DNA of 47,426 nt from Magnetococcales bacterium (GTDB lineage: Bacteria; Pseudomonadota; Magnetococcia; Magnetococcales; JADGCL01). Below, piece after piece: positions 40,671 to 47,426 of this stretch. The position numbers and the translations under genes are program-made. Positions within the stretch are counted from its first letter, which is position 1, and each line of letters starts with the position of its first letter. The notes under the pieces are model-generated. The model did not search any database and was not told where the DNA came from. It worked only from the letters and a program-made list of their open reading frames with translations. The stretch spans positions 1 through 47,426 of the forward strand of contig JADGCL010000018.1 of the NCBI GenBank assembly GCA_015229005.1, read 5' to 3'.

Positions 40671-40940
40671 TCAGATATAGTCGAGCATGCCGGACCAGGC
40701 CATCATCGAATAGATGACCCAGCCGACGCTGCCGAAGAGGCCGGACGAGAAGAGCCCCAGGTTCAGTTTCCGCCTCCAGAGCCTCCCCCGCCGGTCCAGA
40801 AAGCGCCGTTCGAAGGCTGGCGCCGAGATACTCCCTCCATTTCCCTGCCGTGAGAACTCGCGGGAATTCCCCTCTCCCCGCCGGTCCGCGCCCGAACGAC
40901 GATTGCCCAGAAATTTGCGCAAAGAGATCATTTCCAACAT
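40671..40940 (-). CDS. Small membrane protein with RRxGxDRR motif (89 aa)
   Basis: The protein begins MLEMISLRKFLGNRRSGADR and continues RGEGNSREFSRQGNGGSIS; a second ERRFLDRRGRLWRRK follows. One membrane segment (LGLFSSGLFGSVGWVIYSMMAW) lies near the C-terminus, so a basic, Arg-rich cytoplasmic part precedes a single anchor. The ATG at 40940 has a CAGGGAG site; the frame is open earlier to 41021. RRxGxDRR and ERRFxDRR are repeated in one chain, a pattern seen in many small uncharacterised proteobacterial proteins. Function unknown. Confidence 0.65.
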   Translation of the reverse strand: MLEMISLRKFLGNRRSGADRRGEGNSREFSRQGNGGSISAPAFERRFLDRRGRLWRRKLNLGLFSSGLFGSVGWVIYSMMAWSGMLDYI

Positions 40941-41260
40941 GGCATGGCTCCCTGACCGATCCGGAAAAGACAACCGCTCGGGCCTTGTCCACTGGTGCCG
41001 CCTCGGGGCGGGTCCCATCACGACGTCGAGGCCAAAGCGATGCAGTGTCGATTGTTGCGGAAAGGTTTAGCAAGTTTTTTGCCAAGCGGAGAATCCAAAA
41101 AAAGATGTGCAATATCAGTGCGTTGTAGAAATGCAGCTGCCAGGCGGGAATATTCTGCCCGGCAAATATTGAAAGGCGAGAATCTCCCTTTTTTCCGGCT
41201 CGCATCAGGGTATATTCCCCCGGTATCCACGCCCCGCCAATTCCGGTACGGACCTCTCCG
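40941..41260. other. Gap between the 89-aa gene and the AI-2E-family gene
   Basis: This 320-bp divergent region must hold both promoters. It is AT-richer around 41060-41200, but I cannot single out reliable boxes. Confidence 0.4.
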
Positions 41261-42316
41261 ATGACCCGACCCTTCGCCCTTGTCACCCGCCGCCTCCAGG
41301 ATCCTCAGGTCATGGCCATGATCCTGGTGCTGACGGCGGTCTTCCTGGGCATTCTCTTTTTTGGCGCTGCCCTGGCCCCGTACATCACCGGCGTCGTCCT
41401 GGCCTATCTCCTGGAAGGGATGGTCCGTCCCCTCCTGCGGGCCCGCCTGCCCCGCCTGCCGGCGGTGCTGGTCGTTTTCAGCATCTTTCTGGCGCTCCTC
41501 TATTTCCTCTTTTTCGGGCTCGTTCCCAATCTCGTGCGTCAGCTCACCAAGCTGGTCGGCGAGCTTCCCCGGATCACCGAGGCGCTGAAGGGGCTTCTCG
41601 AGAAACTCTCGGAGATGGCCTCCGGGGTCGCCGATCCCGAGTTTGTCCAACACATCGTTATTCAGCTCGTGGACGGCGCCCGTGAACTCCTGACCGACTC
41701 CGTCACCTATCTGGTCCACGGTCTTCCCGGGCTCCTGTCGCTTGCCATCTATCTGGTTCTGGTCCCGTTTCTGGTCTTTTTCTTCATGAAGGACAAGGAG
41801 GAGTTCCTGGTCTATCTGGGGCGTTTTCTTCCCCAGGATCGGGAACTTCTGACGCGGGTTCTCAGGGATGCCGATGCCGGTGTCGGCGGCTACGTCCGTG
41901 GCAAGTTCTGGGAACTCCTGCTCCTGGGGCTTTCCAGTTATGTGGTCTTCGTGCTGCAGGGGTTCGACTACGCCTTTCTTCTGGGGGTCCTTACCGGCTT
42001 GTCGGTACTCATCCCCTTTTTGGGGCTGGTGGTGGTCATGGTCCCGGTCGCGGTCCTTGGGGTGGTCCAGTGGGGGGTGAGTCTGGAGGCGATGCATCCC
42101 CTGCTGGCCTACGGGATCCTTCAGGCCATCGACGGCAACATTGTCGCTCCCATCATCCTTGGCGAGACCGTCAAGGTCCACCCCACGACCATCATCCTCT
42201 CGGTCCTGCTGTTCGGCTCCATCTGGGGTCTGGTCGGCGTCTTCTTCGCCGTCCCGCTGGTGGTTTTGACCAAGAGCGTCTTCGAGGCCTTGGTCCGACT
42301 CCCGAATATCGACTGA
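41261..42316 (+). CDS. AI-2E transporter family permease (PerM/YdgG-like)
   Basis: The 351-residue inner-membrane protein has about eight membrane segments and a periplasmic/cytoplasmic helical insert between them (LTKLVGELPRITEALKGLLE). Family motifs are ITGVVLAYLLEGMVRP near the N-terminus, LVPFLVFFFMKDKEEFL, VGGYVRGKFWELLLLG and, near the C-terminus, NIVAPIILGETVKVHP. Members export autoinducer-2, Na+/Li+ or other substrates; the name reflects TqsA. It stands alone, with no clear ribosome site before the ATG at 41261. Confidence 0.92.
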   Translation: MTRPFALVTRRLQDPQVMAMILVLTAVFLGILFFGAALAPYITGVVLAYLLEGMVRPLLRARLPRLPAVLVVFSIFLALLYFLFFGLVPNLVRQLTKLVGELPRITEALKGLLEKLSEMASGVADPEFVQHIVIQLVDGARELLTDSVTYLVHGLPGLLSLAIYLVLVPFLVFFFMKDKEEFLVYLGRFLPQDRELLTRVLRDADAGVGGYVRGKFWELLLLGLSSYVVFVLQGFDYAFLLGVLTGLSVLIPFLGLVVVMVPVAVLGVVQWGVSLEAMHPLLAYGILQAIDGNIVAPIILGETVKVHPTTIILSVLLFGSIWGLVGVFFAVPLVVLTKSVFEALVRLPNID

Positions 42317-42532
42317 GCGGGCCTGGCAGCCATTCGATAAACGGGCGGAGTCTTTCATGGACGACCGACCAAACTCGACGGGGCGGTGTGACCCGTTCTC
42401 GGCCTTCTTCCACGCCTCCACTCGATGTGCTGGTCTGGCCTCCGCGGACAGGTGCCATGGGTATTCCCGGGGGTGGCGGAGAGCGGTATACTGCCCGGTG
42501 CAGGGTGATGATCCACAGCGGGAGGATGAGCC

Positions 42533-43156
42533 ATGTCCGAGACTGTGACGTTCGATGATGTGTGGAAGATGTTTCAGGAAATGGTTCGCGAGAACCGTGA
42601 GAGGAGTGCGGAACGGGACCGCAACTCTCGGGAGACGGACCGCAAATTCCAGGAGACGGACCGCAAATTCCAGGAGACGGACCGCAAGATGCAGGAGACG
42701 GACCGCCAGATCAAGGAGGTTTCCGCGCAGATAGGTCGGTTGGGCGGACGCTGGGGGGAGTTTGTGGAGGGCCTGGTCGCCCCGGCTTGTGAAACGCTGT
42801 TTGCCAAACGGGATATTCCGGTCCACAAGGTCAGCCGACGGGTGAAGGCCAGACTTCCAGGCAACCGCCACATGGAGATCGATCTTCTGGTGGTGAATAC
42901 CGAGGTCGTCGTACTGGTGGAGGTCAAGAGCCGATTGACGGAGGATGACGTGCGGGAACACCTGACCCGGTTGGCGGAGTTCAAGGATTTTTTCCGGGAA
43001 TACGCCGACAAGCGCATCATGGGGGCCGTGGCCGGGATCGTGATCGGGGAGAGTGTGGAACGCTTCGCCGTGAACGAAGGCCTCTTCGTGATGGTCCAAT
43101 CCGGGGAGAGCATGCAGTTCGCCAACGACCCGGAATTCCAACCTCGCGTCTGGTAG
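42533..43156 (+). CDS. DUF3782-like PD-(D/E)XK nuclease-fold protein with coiled coil
   Basis: The 207-residue protein has an N-terminal coiled coil of exact heptads (ETDRKFQ, ETDRKFQ, ETDRKMQ, ETDRQIK). LGGRWGEFVEGLVAPACETL follows, then a nuclease-fold core MEIDLLVVNTEVVVLVEVKS in which Asp and Glu-x-Lys have the PD-(D/E)XK spacing. The ATG at 42533 has a GGGAGGATGAG site. Such proteins are numerous in cyanobacteria and some proteobacteria; their cellular role, possibly in mobile-DNA or repair contexts, is unknown. The active site looks intact. Confidence 0.82.
   Translation: MSETVTFDDVWKMFQEMVRENRERSAERDRNSRETDRKFQETDRKFQETDRKMQETDRQIKEVSAQIGRLGGRWGEFVEGLVAPACETLFAKRDIPVHKVSRRVKARLPGNRHMEIDLLVVNTEVVVLVEVKSRLTEDDVREHLTRLAEFKDFFREYADKRIMGAVAGIVIGESVERFAVNEGLFVMVQSGESMQFANDPEFQPRVW
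42632..42715 (+). repeat. 21-bp tandem repeat coding for coiled-coil heptads
   Basis: GAGACGGACCGCAAATTCCAG appears twice exactly, then twice with changes (ends AAGATGCAG and CAGATCAAG). Unit length equals one heptad, so changes in copy number alter coiled-coil length without a frameshift. Confidence 0.9.
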
Positions 43157-43211
43157 CGCCGGGGCTCTCTTTCAAGGCGATCACCGGCGGCGCCACAAGC
43201 TCATGCCCGGG

Positions 43212-43580
43212 TCAGCCCTCTTCGCCGAGAACCCGGGCCCCCGTCTCCCGGACCTTGTCCCAGAGTCCCGCGACCTTTGCCGGCAATGGCGCCGCCGGGT
43301 CCAGCTCCCGAAAGGGGCGCGGTCGCCCCGTCACGAAGCGGTAATCGAAGCGGTTTTCGGCCAGGATCGCGGCGATGACCGATTCTGCCGGGGTGTGAAA
43401 GGCCCACTGGATCGCCCGCACCAGGGGAACATGAAAGAGTGGGTTCGGTCCTTCCTCCATTCCTTTCTGCAACGATTCCAGGAATTCCCGAAATTCGGGC
43501 CAGCGATCGCGCAGACGCTCCTTGAGATGCGGAGCCGCAAGCCATATGGCCAGAGCAACCTGAAGTGTTTTGCCTAACAT
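43212..43580 (-). CDS. Hypothetical protein, 122 aa
   Basis: The chosen start MLGKTLQVALAIWLAAPHLK at 43580 is followed by an amphipathic, charged region (ERLRDRWPEFREFLESL) and FHVPLVRAIQWAFHTPAESV. The frame is open upstream to 43751 but that lead looks non-native. No membrane segment beyond a weak N-terminal hydrophobic stretch and no recognised family. Upstream on the same strand is the DUF475 gene, 180 bases away. Confidence 0.55.
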   Translation of the reverse strand: MLGKTLQVALAIWLAAPHLKERLRDRWPEFREFLESLQKGMEEGPNPLFHVPLVRAIQWAFHTPAESVIAAILAENRFDYRFVTGRPRPFRELDPAAPLPAKVAGLWDKVRETGARVLGEEG

Positions 43581-43760
43581 CCTGAACCCCGTAAAATCAA
43601 AGTTGATGTCCACCGAAGCACGAAACCTGGATCTTGAACGGACCGATATCGACGGGTCGACAGACCGCGAGGCGTGTTTCTTTGGGACTTGGGAGAAAGG
43701 GAAGTTTGAGGTGTTGTATCGGACGAGGGTGAATTTGTGCATGACCTCCATCCGGCATCG

Positions 43761-44762
43761 CTACCCGGCGTGTGCGCGCGTGTATCGGACCGACGACCAG
43801 ACGGAGAGACCGATGAAGGCGACCCCCAGACATCCTGTGACCACCTCCGGGATGTGATACCCCGTGCTGGCGAGCATCAGGACAGCCAGGACACCGATGG
43901 CGTAATGGGCCCCATGTTCCAGGAAGATGAAATGGCGGAGCGTTCCCTTGTGGACCAGATAGACCGTGAGGGAACGAACGAACATGGCCCCGATCGCAAG
44001 GCCCAGCATGATGATGACGATATCGTCGGTGATGGCGAAGGCGCCGATGACGCCGTCGAAACTGAAGGTTGCGTCCAGCACTTCGAGATAGAGGAACCCC
44101 GCCAGCCCTGATCGGACAGCAAGTTTCCCCTTCTCCCCGCCTCCGGAGAAGAGGGCGTCCACCCCGTCGACCGCAAGAAAGAGGATCACCCCGACCATTC
44201 CTGCCAGCAGGGCTTTCCCCTGTTCCTCCTCGGGAACCACGGTGCGGGCGATGATCGCCACTGCCGTCAAGGCCATCAACACCGAGGCCCCGTCCATGCG
44301 GCCCAGCCAGGACATCCGTCTCTCCAGGGGGGGGAGCCAGTGGAGGTCCTTGTTCGAGTCCACCACGAAGTTGAGGAAGACCATCAGGAGAAAGACGCCG
44401 CCGAACATCGCGACCTGGACGTGGGACTCCAGGAGGTGGCGGGAATACTCCTCGGGGTTTTTCAGGGCGAGGAGTGTCACCTCCCCCCAGCCCATCCCGG
44501 TTACGGCGGCGACGATGGCGATGGGGAAGACCAGGCGCATCCCGAAGACGGCGATCAGGATCCCGACCGTCAGAAACAGGCGTTGCCACTTGGGATCCAT
44601 TTCCTGGAGGACAGCCGCATTGACCACGGCGTTATCGAAGGAGAGGCTGACCTCGAGGATGGCCAGGACGAGGGCGATGAAGAATCCCGACACGCCTCCC
44701 CAGATCGCGGCCAGGGAGAGGCAGAGGAGCAGTACGGCAAAGGAGAGGCGAAAATCCTTCAT
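43761..44762 (-). CDS. DUF475 / TerC-superfamily integral membrane protein
   Basis: The 333-residue inner-membrane protein has about eight to nine membrane segments and two acidic motifs typical of the TerC/LysE-like superfamily: AILEVSLSFDNAVVNAAVL near the N-terminus and EVLDATFSFDGVIGAFAI in the second half, each with conserved Glu and Asp within membrane helices. That pattern fits DUF475. Relatives are linked to metal (Mn, Ca) homeostasis or tellurite resistance. ATG 44762 (MKDFRLSF) was chosen because the AAAGG at 44775-44779 is too close to the alternative ATG at 44774. Confidence 0.88.
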   Translation of the reverse strand: MKDFRLSFAVLLLCLSLAAIWGGVSGFFIALVLAILEVSLSFDNAVVNAAVLQEMDPKWQRLFLTVGILIAVFGMRLVFPIAIVAAVTGMGWGEVTLLALKNPEEYSRHLLESHVQVAMFGGVFLLMVFLNFVVDSNKDLHWLPPLERRMSWLGRMDGASVLMALTAVAIIARTVVPEEEQGKALLAGMVGVILFLAVDGVDALFSGGGEKGKLAVRSGLAGFLYLEVLDATFSFDGVIGAFAITDDIVIIMLGLAIGAMFVRSLTVYLVHKGTLRHFIFLEHGAHYAIGVLAVLMLASTGYHIPEVVTGCLGVAFIGLSVWSSVRYTRAHAG

Positions 44763-44893
44763 CCCTGAGGGCATCCTTTCTCGTCAACGGGCCGGCCTTC
44801 GACCCCGACCGGCGTGGAACCGACCCGACCATGGCGGCCCATTCTGGACAGGAAGCCTCTGCGAATCAACGGATTGCTTCGTCACGGCCCGAA

Positions 44894-44922
44894 GGCCCCC
44901 CCTTCCGGAGGAGGGGGGGGCC
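44894..44922 (-). terminator. Hairpin after the TPR-like gene
   Basis: GGCCCCCCC and GGGGGGGCC form a 9-bp stem with an 11-base loop, 21 bases past the stop of the TPR-like gene. Confidence 0.55.
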
Positions 44923-44942
44923 GCAGCCGGACCTTGCCATTC

Positions 44943-45716
44943 TCACCAGACCGATTGCTTCCCGGAGGCGTATTCGAACTGAACCAGTTCCGCCACCCCC
45001 GTCGGTGGTGATTTGGAGGCGATCACGCTCTTGAGGCGCCCGTTCAGGTCCCGCACCACCTCTTCCGATTCCTCCAGCACCAGCTCGGCGGTGATCCAGT
45101 CCGGATCCTCCTCGGGGCACCCCAGATAGTTGATCGTCCGCAGGGATCGGTTTTCGCGATCGAGGATGCCGAGGGCGATCTTCTGCAGACTCTCGACATC
45201 ATCGTCGGAGATCTGGTGGCGCCTGAGGAAGGCGCACTTCTTCGCGATCGATTCCGCCTCCTCGAAGGGGTGGTTCGGGCTGAGCAGGGTCCACTGGCCG
45301 ATCCATGCCATCGCCTCCTGGATGCGTCCGGAGGCAAGGGAGGTGACCACCAGCTCTGCCAGGAGATCGAGATCCCGGGGATTGCGCCGGTGCAGGATTT
45401 CGTATTGTTCCCGGGCCTCGGAATAGAGCCCCATCCGCCCGAGCGCCGCCGCGAACCCCTGGCGCACGTCGCAGTCGTCGCCGCTGTGGCGGATGGCGTT
45501 GTTGAAGTGGCTGCGGCAGGCCATGGCATTGCCGCGCAGGGTCGCGATCAGCCCCAGCAGGTAGAATGCCCGCGCCGGCTCCTTCCGGCAGCGCTCTTTT
45601 GTTCCCCGTTCAAGTCGCATGAGTTCCAGCTCGAAGGGGGCGATGGAGGCCTCGGTCCAGATCTCCTGGAGCCGTCCCAAGGCCAGATTCAGGAACTCCT
45701 CCGTTTGCTGCCACAT
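44943..45716 (-). CDS. TPR-like protein behind a sigma-28-type promoter
   Basis: The 257-residue soluble protein begins MWQQTEEFLNLALGRLQEIW. Helix pairs in the middle look like tetratricopeptide repeats: ARAFYLLGLIATLRGNAMAC, AALGRMGLYSEAREQYEILH and LLAELVVTSLASGRIQEAMA. The C-terminal part is unlike any family I know. TCAAGTGG-N11-GCCGATAA lies about 92-118 bases upstream (45808-45834), so the gene is likely in the flagellar late-gene (FliA) regulon with flagellin. It could be a flagellar or chemotaxis accessory, glycosylation or assembly factor; this is inference. Confidence 0.75.
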   Translation of the reverse strand: MWQQTEEFLNLALGRLQEIWTEASIAPFELELMRLERGTKERCRKEPARAFYLLGLIATLRGNAMACRSHFNNAIRHSGDDCDVRQGFAAALGRMGLYSEAREQYEILHRRNPRDLDLLAELVVTSLASGRIQEAMAWIGQWTLLSPNHPFEEAESIAKKCAFLRRHQISDDDVESLQKIALGILDRENRSLRTINYLGCPEEDPDWITAELVLEESEEVVRDLNGRLKSVIASKSPPTGVAELVQFEYASGKQSVW

Positions 45717-45807
45717 GTTTCGCGCACCTTTGCCGCCACGACCGGTCCCCCCCCATGGTCCGGCGGGGGGAGTGGGCCGTTCTCATGAAAAATACTCCCT
45801 GATCCCT

Positions 45808-45834
45808 TTATCGGCATCCCCACCCCCCACTTGA
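45808..45834 (-). promoter_or_regulatory. Sigma-28 (FliA)-type promoter of the TPR-like gene
   Basis: Minus strand: TCAAGTGG, 11 bases (GGGGTGGGGAT), then GCCGATAA. The -10 is a perfect FliA box and spacing and -35 match the promoter ahead of flagellin 4 (TCAAGAGG). The gene starts about 90 bases downstream. Confidence 0.75.
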
Positions 45835-46015
45835 ACCCTTTTTCACCCGATACTCACTTCTCCTGGCGTCCATGGATTGACCCTGCGGTGTTCCGATCCG
45901 GCGGGAATGATTGCGCCCAGCGGCCCCCACATTCCTTGCAGGATCCCCTGGGCGCGGAAACGATGACGAGCCTGTGCCATGGTGTGTCGCGTTTGCGGAG
46001 CAACCGCCGAAGCTG

Positions 46016-46037
46016 CCGAAGCCCCCGGGGGCTTCGG
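46016..46037. repeat. 22-bp perfect palindrome
   Basis: CCGAAGCCCCC followed directly by GGGGGCTTCGG, without a loop. Next to it lies GGCCTCCGGGGCC. It may be a cruciform-forming or protein-binding site, or part of a larger terminator. Confidence 0.6.
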
Positions 46038-46097
46038 GCCTCCGGGGCCAATTGTGAACAGGCCCAAGGGCAGCTTCGGTCGGAGGGGGGGGGGAGG

Positions 46098-46119
46098 CCG
46101 GCCGGGTTTCCCCGGCCGG
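46098..46119 (-). terminator. Hairpin after the Met/His/Cys-rich gene
   Basis: CCGGCCGGG and CCCGGCCGG form a 9-bp stem with a TTTC loop, eleven bases past the stop of the last gene on the minus strand. Confidence 0.6.
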
Positions 46120-46129
46120 GGGGATCGAA

Positions 46130-47426
46130 TCAGGATCGGGAGGGGGCGGCCACCCGGAGGTGTTCCAGCATCTGTTCCATCAGGTCCAGGGAGAGGAGTT
46201 TCTGTTGATCCCTGATGGCCTGAAAGACCTTCGCCCGGCGGCTCTGGATGGGGCTGGGATGGCCTTGGAGATGGAGATGACCGCCTCGGATGCCGTGGCG
46301 ACTGCGGGCTGCGAGGTCATGATCCCCGTGGCGGTCCCTCTTGTCCGCCATCATCCCGCAGTGACGGCATCCCTTTTCGGCGCAGTGCCGGCACACCATC
46401 TGGCCGTCCTTGCTGCACCCCGATGCTCCACCAGGGGTGATCCCCGCTCCGGCATTGCCTTGCGCGGTCGTCATCTCCCCATGGCCGGCCATCGTTCCGG
46501 CCTGGTCGGGAGTCGCGGCGCCCATCATGCCGCACTTTTTGCCCCCCATCATGCCCGCATGGGCGGCCATCCCGCCGGCCTGTTCGGCCATTGCCCCGCC
46601 CTGGTCGGGAGTCATGCCGCTCTGTTCGGGTCCCTTTCCCTTGCAGGTGCAGGAAGCGCCATGCCGCTGCCCATGGCACGACTCGCCCATTTCGAGGCCG
46701 ACTGCGGTACTCCGGTCGCTTTCGGGGTGGGATGCCGTCGTCTCTCCCACGCTGCCGCGGTCCATTTCCTCCAGGGCCATTTCCCGCAGCCCCCGGAGAA
46801 TTTCCCGCAACCCTCCATGGTGCTGGGACAGGAGTTCCTCGCGTTCGGCGCCGCTCGCTTGTTCGGCCCGGGCGAGGAGTGCCCGCATCGCCTCCAGATT
46901 CGAGGAGAGCTGGCGGATTTGCCGGACCATTCTCTTGGCCTTGCCGAGTGCCCTGGTCTGGGTGACAAGCTCACGCATCGCCTTGATTCGTGCGTCCAGA
47001 CGATCGACCCGGGAGGCCATCCTGGCTATCCGTTCCTCACGGCCCGCAGCGAGGCCCGCCGCCTCCGGGCCCGGAGGCGGCGCGGGGGCTGCCGTCAGGG
47101 TCGATCCGGCTTCGGTCGAGATGTCCGGGGCGATCGATACCGGAGGAATGACGGGGACGCCCGGCGCGGCGGTCGTGAGGCCGGGAGAGGCCGGCGCGGG
47201 ATTCGCGGCGGTCCCGGAGGCGGGGGGGGCCGCAAGGTGATCCGGGGTCTCATGGGCCTCGGTCACGGGGACTCCGGTCCCGGAAATGATCTGAAAGGAG
47301 GGGGGGGCGGCGACCGCCGGCGCTTCTGCGGCGGCGCTTCCGAGGGGGAAGAAAGGCAGTGGTCGCTGGCTGGGGTCCATCGCCGGGTCGGCCCAGGAGG
47401 CCGTGGGCAACATGAGCCAGCCGCAG
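46130..47426 (-). CDS. Exported Met/His/Cys-rich protein, metal-binding-like (5' end missing)
   Basis: At least 431 residues; the frame runs off the right edge. Reading upstream of an internal Met gives CGWLMLPTASWADPAMD, the end of a signal peptide with an ASWA cleavage site, so the true start is beyond the window. A Pro/Ala-rich stretch follows, then a coiled coil (VDRLDARIKAMRELVTQTRA). A long Met/His/Cys-rich domain comes next, with repeats around GMTPDQGGAM, MMGGKKCGMMG and MAGHGEMTT. Cys clusters are CHGQRHGASCTCKGKG and CRHCAEKGCRHC, then RHGDHD. A charged helical tail ends the protein. The content suggests copper, iron or other metal binding in the periplasm, but no family is recognised. 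Confidence 0.7.
   Translation of the reverse strand, partial: CGWLMLPTASWADPAMDPSQRPLPFFPLGSAAAEAPAVAAPPSFQIISGTGVPVTEAHETPDHLAAPPASGTAANPAPASPGLTTAAPGVPVIPPVSIAPDISTEAGSTLTAAPAPPPGPEAAGLAAGREERIARMASRVDRLDARIKAMRELVTQTRALGKAKRMVRQIRQLSSNLEAMRALLARAEQASGAEREELLSQHHGGLREILRGLREMALEEMDRGSVGETTASHPESDRSTAVGLEMGESCHGQRHGASCTCKGKGPEQSGMTPDQGGAMAEQAGGMAAHAGMMGGKKCGMMGAATPDQAGTMAGHGEMTTAQGNAGAGITPGGASGCSKDGQMVCRHCAEKGCRHCGMMADKRDRHGDHDLAARSRHGIRGGHLHLQGHPSPIQSRRAKVFQAIRDQQKLLSLDLMEQMLEHLRVAAPSRS

Larger units (their letters stand above)
45717..46129. other. Gap carrying a promoter, a long palindrome and a terminator
   Basis: These 413 bases hold the sigma-28-like promoter (45808-45834) of the TPR gene, a 22-bp perfect palindrome at 46016-46037 and the terminator of the next gene at 46098-46119. 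No coding sequence was recognised. Confidence 0.6.

Noticed and set aside
40096-41286. 396-codon minus-strand frame
   Set aside because: No motif or signal; it spans homopolymers and the 89-aa gene in another frame that has a proper ribosome site.
1-47426. Magnetosome (mam/mms) genes, rRNA and tRNA genes
   Set aside because: None was seen on either strand despite the Magnetococcus-like gene content.

Overview
This is a gene-dense, GC-rich window from a proteobacterium. It carries core genes (rsmG/mnmG, polA, pyrR-pyrB-pyrC-pyrK, hslVU, der, bpt) alongside four tandem short flagellin genes, type IV pilins and multiheme cytochromes c. DUF2782 divergent from polA, a YcjX/YcjF pair and an alphaproteobacterial-type Der G4 motif, together with a run of near-identical flagellins, recall magnetotactic cocci (Magnetococcales). 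That placement is inference from layout and protein character. No magnetosome, rRNA or tRNA gene was seen.

Layout. 1-2123 (-): 5' end of rsmG, then mnmG. 2124-2614: a relic with a truncated IS110-type transposase start between inverted 20-bp repeats. 2615-13486 (-): a long same-strand run, read from the right as DUF2782, MFS permease, ATP-grasp-like protein, a 66-aa ORF, a membrane-embedded SbcC/YhaN-like ATPase, a PstS-like binding protein, YcjX, YcjF and an SGNH-fold membrane protein. 13485-21009 (+): polA, a MNT/HEPN toxin-antitoxin pair, and the pyrimidine cluster pyrR-pyrB-pyrC-pyrK. 21292-25043 (-): an octaheme HAO-family cytochrome c overlapping a nonaheme cytochrome c fused to a b-type membrane module.

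25392-29519 (-): four flagellin genes, each with its own leader and most followed by a strong hairpin. A sigma-28-like promoter lies far upstream of the first gene. 30221-31190 (+): a graveyard with Cas10 and Cas6 fragments, a three-repeat CRISPR remnant and prophage-gene fragments. 31192-34691: a DUF1640 coiled-coil protein and bpt (-), divergent from hslV-hslU (+). 34692-35192: an AT-richer gap with an exact DnaA box. 35193-39596 (+): DedA, two pilins, Der and an SpsF-like nucleotidyltransferase. 39597-47426: small genes (a 33-aa ORF with a PEP-CTERM-like tail, an 89-aa membrane protein), an AI-2E-family permease, a DUF3782-like nuclease-fold protein, a DUF475/TerC-like membrane protein, a TPR-like protein behind a second sigma-28-like promoter, and a Met/His/Cys-rich exported protein cut by the right edge.

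Together the genes suggest a motile, piliated cell with multiheme nitrogen or electron-transfer chemistry. It retains relics of a type III CRISPR-Cas locus and of phage. The observations most worth following up are the HAO/nonaheme-cytochrome-b pair, the sigma-28-like promoter pair linking a TPR gene to flagellin, the flagellin gene-conversion tract, the CRISPR relic and the metal-binding-like exported protein.
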